A DNA stretch of 64,000 nt, taken from Massospora cicadina. Taxonomy: Eukaryota; Entomophthoromycota; Entomophthoromycetes; Entomophthorales; Entomophthoraceae. The stretch's first letter is position 1. Every line of letters begins with the position of its first letter. A program made the position numbers and the translations under genes. The DNA is taken from assembly GCA_022478985.1 (NCBI GenBank), contig JAKSZP010006707.1, positions 1 through 64,000 of the forward strand, in the 5' to 3' direction. Below the pieces are notes generated by a model. That model saw only the letters and a program-made list of their open reading frames with translations, did not search any database and was not told where the DNA came from. Below, piece by piece: positions 55,014 to 64,000 of this stretch.

Positions 55014-56903
55014 CTCTTTCCGTTTGACACCAATTTTAAGCAAATTTTGAAAAAACAGTTGTTTTCTACCGCCACCTCACCACATCAATTTTCCAATTTA
55101 TGTCCTCAGATCCACCACCTGCTGTACCAGTGTGGGGCAGCGGTGCTACACTCACTAGTGTTTACTGCCCAGCAGACAAACTCGTACAGACTGGCTTGTC
55201 CAGTCTGCCAAATACATTTGGCTGCTGTCCCCCAAGGGACTTAGCACTCCACTTTGCATGAGTCCACCCAACCTGCCCCATCCCTTAGCCCTACCTTGAT
55301 CCACTATCCACTTTTGCCTCCATTTTGAGTATGGATGTCTCTTATATATGCTGAAAAAGCAATAATTGAGCTGGCAACTGCCACCTTTGCACCAGCAGGA
55401 TTTATAGACTTCCGCACTAACAAGGGCTATTTTGATATAGGCTTCCCCACTGAAGAGGACGCGGCCGCTGCGGCAGCTACGCTCTTAATATACAAAATAC
55501 CCCCATTACCACCACCTGAACACGTCTCCCAGATGGTACCACTCTCGTGTTGCCATTTGCAAACCTACCCTCACATTTCTCCCTCAAAATCTTTATGAGG
55601 AGTTGATGTCAGGGCTGTACAAAAATGGAAAAGCCCCCATAATCCTTTCATTGTCCCAAGTGGTGATGAGCACCTCACGGAACCTTGGGAAATGGCCACC
55701 ATTACCCCCCACCAGCTGAACATGGCCCAGCACATCCCACCGCATGCCTATATCATATATGCACCCAACCATTTCTTTTGGGCTCACATTGACAACGGTT
55801 GCACAATTTGCCCCCTCTGCCATAAGTTGGACCATACAAAAAACATGTCAATACAATTCAAACCCTGAAAACACTGCAACTCCATCCATGAGGCCACACT
55901 GACAGCGTTTGAGTGGGGATTTTGTCTGCCTCACCCCCCAGGTTGTGCACTCGATAAATCAGCAGCAAAATCTAGCAACCCAAATCTAAGCCGGCCAATT
56001 TACACCCATGCCAACCAATTGGGAGCAGGTTTGGACCCATATTTTTTCCAAAAGTTTTCCCACTCCAAAACCTAACCAACCACAGCCACCTATCACCAAA
56101 TAAATCCAAGTCAACCAAAATCTCTGGGACTTATTGGATGAAGTGACCAAATATAGCGAAATTGTCCCACCACTAGATTTTCCAATCGATTTAGAACCTT
56201 ATCTGAATTCAGACTTTGATGCCCCAGACCCGTGCAACCAATATGTCCCCAAACCAACGCTACCCTTTCCAAACCAACAACTAGCTTGCCAAGGCTGTAG
56301 TGGTCTCACCCAAAAATTGCCATATTTGCAAAGACGTGGTAAAATATGTTGCTGACATTAAGGAAGGGCTGCATATCACCCAGTCCCCCTAATTTCCCTG
56401 CTATTGCAAAAGAGGAATACAAACGCCTCTTTGAAACTTCCACCACCGCTATCAAACATGTCACTAAACTGGAAGATTTTTCCCCATCCACACATGTCAC
56501 CAGAGCCAACATTGCGAAATTATCCCAGCTTCCCAACGCCCACATCCAAGCTGAACACCATGTTGCCAATCCCATAGAGGCTAAGATCTAGGCCCAAAGT
56601 GTTGATCTCTGACTATCTATTTCACCTTGAACCTCATCCCGCGGATGCTCCAGCCCCTTGCTATCAGTATTGATCCTCCTCTTCAATGCTGAATCCTTTG
56701 ATCCGCCTGATCCCACCTCCCCCTCCGCCATGATGGGATAAGCGGCTCGCCGCTGTGCTACCTAGTAAAATTATTTTTTCGTTTTTTTGTTTGCCTCACT
56801 GCTCATTTAGGGCGGTTGGTTCATGCTTTTGATTGGTTTAGTTTTATAGTTTCTGTTTTAGTATTGTCCATCCCCTGGTCGGCTTGCCTTGATTTAATAA
56901 AAA
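55014..56903 (+). mobile_element. O5: complete ORF1-only non-LTR element (1.89 kb)
   Basis: Bounded by a 16-bp target duplication. It has a leader of about 86 bp, ORF1 from 55,100, a 3' UTR, and the tail GTCCATCCCCTGGTCGGCTT (56,868-56,887) followed by GCCTTGATTTAATAAAAA up to the duplication. Same layout and length as O3 and O4, in the opposite orientation and at an unrelated target. No endonuclease or RT. Confidence 0.9.
55100..56760 (+). pseudogene. O5 ORF1-like protein
   Basis: MSSDPPPAVPVWGSGATLTS at the N-terminus (ATG at 55,100). Then AEKAIIELATATFAPAGFID and FRTNKGYFDIGFPTEEDAAA (55,335-55,598), knuckle CTICPLCHKLDHTKNM (about 55,798-55,848; the last Cys is now Met), and the C-terminal domain RANIAKLSQLPNAHIQAEHH (56,346-56,591). 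Frames shift repeatedly. A basic/proline-rich linker lies between the knuckle and the C-terminal domain. Role inferred as RNA binding. Confidence 0.78.
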
Positions 56904-56919
56904 AACATAATTGTCCTCC

Positions 56920-57473
56920 ATTAGGGTCAATCCTTCTGTAATTGATTGGATTCTCATCAATTGAGCCCTTGCCCTTAACTAAACAAGAGTTATTAACTGA
57001 GACCAAGAACTGTCATGAGATAAGACTCCATCTCAGCGCCAGAAGTTGACATCCAGAATCCCTTGCACAATGGGAGGCAACAATCCTGAAGATGATCAAA
57101 GAGAAAGGCTGCAGCTCAACCCTCATACAAGATGGATAGTGAAGTTCCTGAATGAAGAGGCTTGAGCGCCTTATCCACCACAAAACACCTAGACACTTTA
57201 AAAACATCAAAGGCTTTAATTAAAAAAAAGTTTATTGTATATTTCCCCTAGCAAGAATACCTATTTTGTTTGTCGCATAGTTATGATATTTGGATTCATA
57301 ATTCAGGATTTTTATAGTATTGTACTCCAAAGAAGCGAAAGTGTGACGCCATTGCCTCTCTCCAGCCATTCCAAAGAATTAATCCATCCTGAAGATCATC
57401 TGCAACTTCCATTCCTACTACCACATGCACCCCAATTTTTGATCTTTCAGTTTTTTCTTTTTTAGAACAAACA
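56920..57473 (+). repeat. Candidate Gy-F 5' LTR (left end not resolved)
   Basis: This stretch lies directly before a plausible primer site and Gy-F gag, and ends AACAAACA. It also contains minus-strand TATAAAAA (57,309-57,316) and AATAAAC (57,230-57,236), so part of it could instead belong to an LTR on the other strand (Gy-E). The second LTR copy needed to settle this was not found. Confidence 0.3.
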
Positions 57474-57475
57474 CC

Positions 57476-57493
57476 TGGTGGTCACTACAGGAA
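57476..57493 (+). other. Candidate primer-binding site of Gy-F
   Basis: TGGTGGTCACTACAGG begins two bases after a CA terminus. LTR elements usually have TGG plus about 10-15 bases complementary to a tRNA 3' end at this position. I cannot name the tRNA. Confidence 0.35.
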
Positions 57494-57533
57494 CACCCCA
57501 AGCTGTAACTAGTGAAAGTGTCAATCATGCAAC

Positions 57534-59450
57534 ATGGAAAAAACCAATGACATATCCCCTCCCCCAATGGATAAAGGAGCATTACTTGATGGGTTATTAG
57601 TTCACAATATGAGGGACAATCAAGTCAACCTGAGAGCCTAGAATTCTGGGCTACCTTTTAGCTCAACCTTCCCATGCCAAACCCCAGTCGTTTCTACTCT
57701 AAAACTAGCAACCTAGACAACAAATTCAGAATCTTCTTGATGAGATTTATTCTATCAAAACCCACTCTAGCCGCTCGCAAGCTTCTGATGTGCCCTCCTA
57801 TATGTGATAAATCTACAGCTTAGCAGACTTAGCTAGTCAAGAGTTGGTTGGAAGAGCAAAACCCTACCTTTAGCATTTTGTCCATCCAGCTTTCCACCAT
57901 CTCCTCCAATTGGTGGGATTACATTATCAAGGAATACTACGCCATCTAGTATTAGTACAAAGCCTTAATTCCAAACTTGTCAGACTTATTAAACTGCCTC
58001 CACTGATTTCCGTGACAATCAGAAAGCTATTCAGGACATCTGATGCCTTATTAGTGATTCCAGAGGACAAATCTCTCTGTTGAAATCTGGGATCTCTGGG
58101 TATATGGATACAAACCTTACTCAGATATTGCATGGTGTAGTTTCCAAGGTACATGAGTAAGCCAACAATGCCCTTATGAGGTAGCTGCCCAAACCTAAAA
58201 TTTAGGATCCATAAGACACAAAGATTGAGTTACGTAAAAGCCCTTCTTGATCAGCTTCAGAACTAAAGTGTCTCAATCACCAAAGGTCCAAGAGTCCCTG
58301 AGGTGGATGAGGGATAACCAAGCTCTAGAGAGCCCCCTGGCCCCCTGGATCACCAGTTCCTTCAGCTGAAGGCTCCAAGGATCCCAGGCGTGATGAGATG
58401 CTCATAAAGTTGGAGGCCCTACAGAAACAAGTTGAAAACATCGTTTGAGGGTGTGTTGTTCACCCTGATGGAAACCTCATCAATACTGCCATCACTTTAG
58501 ATTCACTTGACTTAAATATGTAAAAAGTATAGATGGTCATTAATTTTACCAACAATCATATCAACGAGATAAAGTATAAACACGAAAATATGGATGCTCT
58601 CATAAGTTTTTGTGAGTCTAAAAATCTAAACTTGAAATCCCAAATTAATAAGAAGGCTGACGCTAACGCGCTTAATTGATGGTGGAACAGGTTGCAGGAT
58701 GATTTGGAGAATATTAATGGCAATTTTGAGCAGGCCACCCTAAGCATATTCTGAGTTAGTGTCCACTGAGCCTAGCCAGATTATTGATACTGGCATTCAG
58801 CCTCTCTGTTGTAGTCAGGCTATTTGTAAACCTAGTTTCAAGGAACAGTTCATTATAGTCCAAAAAGCATTATGTCCTTTTTAAGCGATTTGAGGGTGAT
58901 ATGGAAGAGGTCACCAATCGCCCAATGGTTAAGCATATCCATTCTTACTTATGTGGGAAGCTCGTGAGATTATATCACCCCACTTTTGTGAATGCCAGAC
59001 CTGGTCCCAAGTCGAGGCCACCCTTGTACAGAAATTTGCTCTGATTAGACCCTCTCAAATAAAAAACAAGATCTCATGACATTTCACCTTTACAAAGGAG
59101 AAACCCCTTTTGAGTTTTCATGTTGCTTTTATGATAGTGCATAACTTCTATTTAATACCAATAAAATATTTAAAATGACGCTATTACCGTCATCCTTTCT
59201 GCGCTCAAATCTTGGCCTGAAGTTCACTTCATATGATAGGAATTAAGCTAACTTTCACTAGCATCTGTGACATCAAAGAGGAACTCAATAGTATCCCTGC
59301 TTCCACTTTCAACAAGTACACCTCAATGGTGCAAGCTCCAACTAGACCCAGATTGCATGCTCCGGAGGTCAATAATAAAGAAAAACCACTTGTTCCTACT
59401 GTAAAGGCCGCTGACACACTAAAGAGGGATTCATAAATTTCAGGCGGAAG
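57534..59450 (+). pseudogene. Gy-F gag
   Basis: Start at 57,534 (MEKTNDISPPPMDKGALLDG). The middle part (58,390-58,750) has coiled-coil-like heptads (LEALQKQVENIV, MDALISFCESKNLNLKSQIN). Near the end CSYCKGR then HTKEG (about 59,392-59,430) is a CX2CX4HX4C-type knuckle with the last Cys not readable. Numerous stops. Order gag, protease, RT on the plus strand fits Ty3/gypsy. Confidence 0.62.
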
Positions 59451-59689
59451 AGATGGAATGCAAACAGTTGGGAAAAGAGAGCTCATCATGAAGAAAGAAT
59501 CTCTTTGTGCTGATACTTCTTCCATAATGCTCCTATCAATACTGAAACTCCATAGAGGTCGCTATTGGAGAACTATGGAATCAAGAGTTGAACAATACTG
59601 ATAATAGACTAGTTTACTATAGTTATCCTTATGAAGAGTTGCCAATTTTTCTCACCCTTCCACCTCAATTTAATAGCTGGTCACTTGAG

Positions 59690-59960
59690 TCACAGTTAAT
59701 TTATATAATATCCTGTAAATGCCATTATAGATAGTGGTTCTCCAGTGAATGTAATCTTGTCCATAATAAAGAAACTAAGATTGCTCCTGATCTGCCATTG
59801 CACTGAGTATGGTACTGCCAGGCCACAATTCACCTACTCCATAAGAACTTACTCTGCGTTTTCCTCCAGTTTGGGATGATTACATTCTGTGCTTCTGCCA
59901 TAGCTCTAGACAACCCTAGTTATATTTCTTTACTAAACACTAATTTTCTATGAAAATATC
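59690..59960 (+). pseudogene. Gy-F aspartic protease
   Basis: VNAIIDSGSPVNVILSIIKK contains the D-S-G-S active site (Asp codon at 59,730-59,732) after a hydrophobic strand, as in gypsy retropepsins. The following GTAxPQFTYS... stretch fits the flap and second strand region. The domain is uninterrupted only over about 30 residues. Confidence 0.72.
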
Positions 59961-60599
59961 ATGACATAATCCATTATGAAGAAGAATTTTGATCTCTTTT
60001 TGGTAAGCATATCCTTGGTGTTTGAGACATCCTAGGATGGCAAGGAACACATAAAGGCTCAGACTTGTTTGCTGAAAATTGAAACAAAAATTGATTGATC
60101 CAATTACCAGGTTTGAGGCTCGTGCATAAAACTACTCCCTCACATAGTGGATGGGCCTTAAAGAATTCATGTATATTTTTCAGAGCCTAAGGTAGTTCCT
60201 CTAAGGTCACAGATTATAGTGGAAACCTGGATTCATGTGAATATACCGCCTGGGAGCCTTTTGGAAATCTGCGGAGCTTAAAATACATCTGCAAAAGAGG
60301 TCTTAAACTGCCCAGGTATACTCAACCCCACATATGCTGGCTCTAATTCTGTATTGATGCCTAACCTGACTCCAAAGGCCCAAACCACTAGCCCAAGTAC
60401 TCCAATAGCCTAGCTACGCTTAGTAACAGTCAATGACATCAGCTGTGTCCATGGGTCTGAAAGCCTCTGTGATTTTCGATTATAATAACCTTCCACTGTA
60501 GCTCTAGTCACCACCTCCATATGGGAAGACCTTACCCAGAATAAAGGAAGAAGGTGCTGAGCTCTTTTAAGATATTCTGAACTTTTTACATGTTCTAAG

Positions 60600-61290
60600 T
60601 ATGACTTCAGCAAGGTGAAGAGGGTTATGCACAATGTAGAAATTGTGGACACCTCGCTCAAATACTTGCACCCCTACCATAAAAGCAAGGTTGAATATGT
60701 TCAGGTCATCATTGAACTTAAGGAGCTTCAACATCAGAGTTATTGTTACCCTCAAAAATTTCCTTGGGCGTCTCCACTACTGCTTGTTCAAAAATATGGG
60801 AGCCATTGTGTTGTCATGGATTATTGTAAGCTTAACGCCATAATGCGAAAAGCTAGATACCCCCTCCCTATAATTTATGATTCATTTTAGCTCCTAGCGG
60901 AACCCCATATTTTTCTGTAATAGTTTCACCAGTGATTACTGGAAGATAAAGCTGGTTCCCAAGAATCGAGCCAAGTGTGCCCTTATTGCAAAAAAGGGCT
61001 GTTTGAACCAACCTACTTGTTGCAGGGGCTATGCAATGCCCCTGCCACCTTCCCATGTGCTATGGATGGGCTCCTAGGTGATTTGAATATGTCTAGCATC
61101 CTAGTTTACCCCAACAATATTGCCGTTTTCTCCAAGATTTTCATTAGACAATTAGATTATCTCCGCCAAGATTTTGATTGCCTCTGAGGAGCATCTTTAA
61201 AGTACAAGCCTGCCAAATTCTCGTTCTACCAACTTAAAATGGATTTTATAAGGCACAAGGTCACTAAACAATAAATTCAGCCTTTGCAGA
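60600..61290 (+). pseudogene. Gy-F reverse transcriptase with YPNN active site
   Basis: Fingers: VIIELKELQHQSYCYPQKFP, WASPLLLVQKYGSHCVVMDY, CKLNAIMRKARYPLPIIYDS (60,615-60,890). Palm: GLCNAPATFPCAMDGLLGDL then S-S-I-L-V-Y-P-N-N-I-A-V-F-S. Both catalytic aspartates of the Y-x-D-D box are asparagine (codons 61,113-61,118), so polymerase activity would be lost even without the stops. Frameshifts occur at about 60,890 and 60,975. Confidence 0.88.
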
Positions 61291-62290
61291 CGCGTTCACC
61301 ACCATAAAAAAGGTGACGCCACCTCAAAGCCTTTGGTACATATAAGTGCTCTTAGCATGTTAGGATATTACAGGCAATTCATACCCAGTTCACTGACCTG
61401 GCTGAGGCTTGGTGTAATTGCTCCACAATTTTAGTCCCTTTAGACAGAATCTGGAACAGGATAAGGCTTTTTATTTACTCAGGAAGAGCTCATCCCTTAA
61501 CCTGTGTTAACCCATCTGAACTTTGACCGCTCTTAAGTGTTATTTTCTGCTGCCAGTGATTTCACTGTAGGGGCAATTCTGACCTGACTTTACAACACCA
61601 AGTAGATCAACATGTATCCCTATTGTTAAAACCCTAAAAAAGCTGAACAAAATATAGTTTCACTGAATGTGAATGCTTATCTGTATTTCTCACAGTCAAG
61701 CGCATCTGACCATACTTATATGAAACCATTTCACTAAAATCATCAATTATACTTCTTTAAGATGGCTCCAATAGATGAAAAATCCAACGGTCAATTGGCC
61801 TGGTGGGCCCTTCAGCTTCAAATATAAAACTTTTTTATAGTGCATTTGGTGGGCACAACTCATCATAACATGGATGGGCTACTCAGGATGCTGACCATTG
61901 CAGTATTATTACTTGAGGAAGACCATTTGTACAACTTGATTGGCTGGCCGGAATAATGGGAATTGGAACCCCCAGAAAAGGTGAAGATATTACGCTTGAT
62001 GGCTTCAAACACACAATACAAGATTAAATGTTATATAGACAAGTTGATATAAAATGGCTGCGTTACCTGTGATCTCCTCAAGAACAGAAGTTATGATTGA
62101 AGGACACGCCATGTATGACACAGAGCAGCCAAGAAAACCTATGAATGGTTAAGGAAACAATGCTACTAGGATCAGATACCTAAAACTATGCAGGAGGTTT
62201 TAGATGCTAGCTTAAAATGTATAATCAAGATTGACCAATCACTCGCTTCCATCATAAAGTTTCTTGGCCTAACAGTTCACTTGACTGTCG
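61291..62290 (+). pseudogene. Gy-F RNase H and integrase remnants
   Basis: Only faint plus-strand similarity: LGYYRQFIP-like at 61,360-61,385, an AASDFTVGAIL-like RNase H first motif near 61,548-61,580, and a VLDASLKCIIKIDQSL-like stretch at about 62,198-62,240. Everything is stop-ridden. Position after RT is the main argument. No chromodomain is visible before Gy-G begins. Confidence 0.45.
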
Positions 62291-62733
62291 CCAAAGTCTA
62301 AAAATGGGCTTAAAGCTGAAAATTAGTGCAGAGGTCAAAAAACAAAAAGTTGGATAGAATATAGACTACTTTATTGTGTTAGAAAGCGTCGTTATTTATA
62401 GGCGCATGGTGACATGGTGCCTCAGGGACCTTCATGGCCCTTGAGATCAAGATCTTTTACTGCCTTCCAGCTTAACTTCCTGAACGGGTGCTCTCATTGT
62501 ACTGCATCATACCCATGACCGCAGCGGTGGGGCAGCGCCTCCCGTGATTAGGGAAGTGGGGATGGGAATCCTGAATGTGAATCCATAGAAAGTCATATGT
62601 GTGATGCTTCCTGATTGATCTAGTTTTGATGCTTTCAGGATAGGGTTCCGTTCAAATTGGTTTGAGAGTTAATTGGTTGAGGCTCATTTTGGGGGCAGGA
62701 ATTTTGGCTTGCTTATCATATCATTTCCTGACA
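62290..62733 (-). repeat. Gy-G 3' LTR (left end approximate)
   Basis: On the minus strand it starts TGTCAGGAAATGATATG at 62,733, right after the purine-rich CTTAAAGGGGCGT. TATAAATAACGACGC (62,394-62,400) is followed by AATAAAG (62,370-62,375). Start and promoter layout resemble the X family (TGTCAGAA...; TATAAATAG then AATAAAC), suggesting related LTR lineages. Its left end is not defined. Confidence 0.55.
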
Positions 62734-62759
62734 ACGCCCCTTTAAGATCATGTTGAAGG

Positions 62760-64000
62760 GGGATTTAAGGCTGGAGGAACCGGCCATACACTTGATTCAC
62801 CACTGTCCCCTGATTGACATTGGCAATGGAGTACTCAGATTTCCACTTATGAATGAGCTTATAAGGTCTGTATCAAAGAGCGTTGAGCTTATTTTGTCAC
62901 CTTCTGGGTTGATGGTGATAAAAAAATAGGTCACTTAATTTGAAACAGGTAAGGGGAGTCAGCTGACATTAAAATGAGATGTCTCTCTTTTGGTGGCGGT
63001 GACAATGCCTTTCATAGCTAGGTCTTGAGGCCAGACAATTTCATCCACTAAGGCCCTCATAGTAAAATCAGAGCTCTCAGGAGCTGTGGTTTTGAGCAAA
63101 GGCTGTACGTTACTTGGGGGCTGGGGGAGCACGTCCATATAGAGCTAAAAGGGGGACATTTTTAGTGACTCAGTCATAGCTTATCTGATAGCAAGCAACG
63201 CACTAGGTAGAAAATGATTCCAGTAAGAAGGGTCAGAGGTGGGAATCTTCAATAAAATAGAGACAAGGGTTCCATTAGAGCGTTCCACTGCCCCATTTAC
63301 TAAGGGGTTTTAAGGGGCGGCAGAACTTTGGTTAGTGCTAAAAAGCAAAATAAGTTTTTGCACTGCCTGCGAGGTGAAATTAAATCCCATTGTCTGAAAG
63401 TAAAATTTTGGTGGGCATCCATGATGGATGTTATTGGATCGAATAAGGAAGAGAGCTGTGGCTTTTGCAGTAGCAGCAGGGATGAAATCACTTCAAACCA
63501 CTTGGTCAGATGGTTAGTGGCTAGGAGGATATATTTATGGCCATGCAATCCAGTGGGAAGAGGGCCTATCACATCAAAGCTAACAACGCTGAAGGTATTG
63601 TCAGGGTGATGACTGAGTGTTAGTATTAAGGACAGGCTCCATATTGGGAATAGCAAGTCATACAGGTCTTCAAGACCTCTTGGATGGTCTCCGCCATTTG
63701 GCCCCGTAACATCATGACTTCAGCCATTTGTGAGTCTTCTTAACTGCCCCATGTTCCACAGTAGTATGGCCCTCTAGGATAACGTCAGTTTAGGAAGAAG
63801 GGTGGACATAAGGGAGCCATTTCTTACTGGCCTTCTTGTAGAGTAGCTAGTCCTTAGTTTGAGTGTCTCAAGTCATTTTTGGAGCTAGCTTATACTTCAG
63901 GAGTTTCCAACTCCCAATGATCAGGTTTACCAATCAGTTCATACAATTAGTCCACCTTAGGTTAAAGCAGCTAGCACTGGCATCCTGGAGAGGCTGACAT
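62760..64000 (-). pseudogene. Gy-G integrase (continues beyond the window)
   Basis: A 118-residue minus-strand frame (63,300-63,656) reads FDVIGPLPTGLHGHKYILLA and TNHLTKWFEVISSLLL, the gypsy integrase core with its first catalytic Asp, then SIMDAHQNFTF where the second Asp lies. The C-terminal region (62,760-63,250) precedes the polypurine tract and LTR. 63,660-64,000 should hold the zinc-binding module (CYDLLFP-like at its end), but only fragments are readable. The 5' part of the element is outside the window. Confidence 0.78.

Noticed and set aside
1..64000. CRISPR arrays, operons, Shine-Dalgarno sites, phage or plasmid features
   Set aside because: No regular spaced repeats, no runs of intact co-directional genes, and all coding signals are eukaryotic retroelement remnants.
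1..64000. Host gene with introns hidden among the repeats
   Set aside because: I looked for long open stretches or conserved domains outside retroelement families and found none. A small or highly divergent exon could still be missed without a protein search.

Overview
This window looks like eukaryotic repeat DNA. It is a dense, nested graveyard of retrotransposons, and I see no host gene, rRNA, convincing tRNA, CRISPR array or prokaryotic feature. Nearly every long reading frame is a fragment of a Ty3/gypsy LTR retrotransposon or a non-LTR (LINE) retrotransposon, broken by stops and frameshifts. The host is a repeat-rich eukaryote. A fungus is my best guess, from a chromodomain-bearing chromovirus beside an L1-like LINE whose two ORFs both carry zinc knuckles, but a plant or another lineage cannot be excluded from the sequence alone. 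Many disabling changes fall at CpG sites (CGA to TGA and similar), which points to cytosine-methylation-driven decay.

Element names used here: Gy-A to Gy-G are Ty3/gypsy elements, LINE-1 and LINE-2 are full LINEs, O1 to O5 are short 'ORF1-only' non-LTR elements, and X1 to X3 are solo-LTR-like repeats.

Region 1 (197-18,729): Gy-B lies on the minus strand with paired LTRs at 197-855 and 18,062-18,729. It was split twice: by Gy-A (985-7,460, plus strand, LTRs of about 1.1 kb, near-intact 5-bp target duplication, gag-PR-RT-RH-INT-chromodomain) and by LINE-1 (about 11,681-17,728, minus). Region 2 (about 19,000-25,800): Gy-C pol and gag fragments on the minus strand, then about 2 kb of AT-rich sequence with LTR-like promoter motifs. 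Region 3 (25,832-30,042): O1 and O2 on the plus strand, then gene-less AT-rich sequence.

Region 4 (30,043-49,868): Gy-D, minus strand, with LTRs of about 1.3 kb. LINE-2 sits inside its 3' LTR with a 15-bp target duplication. LINE-2 in turn holds X1 and O3, and O3 has its own duplication of about 15 bp. O4, which itself contains X3, sits between gag and pol. Region 5 (about 50,000-57,000): Gy-E, minus strand, carries X2 in its integrase and O5 (16-bp target duplication) upstream of pol. Region 6 (57,000-62,300): Gy-F, plus strand. Region 7 (62,300-64,000): the 3' LTR and integrase end of Gy-G, minus strand, running off the window.

The most interesting result is the O family. These are discrete units of 1.89-1.92 kb with long target duplications that encode only an ORF1-like protein (N-terminal WGSG-type motif, RNA-binding-like middle, CX2CX4HX4C knuckle) and no endonuclease or reverse transcriptase. 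They end in the same 3' tail (consensus GTCCATCCCCTGGTCGGCTT plus an A-rich end) as LINE-1 and LINE-2. This is the arrangement expected of a protein-coding, non-autonomous partner mobilised by the LINE through a shared 3' recognition sequence.
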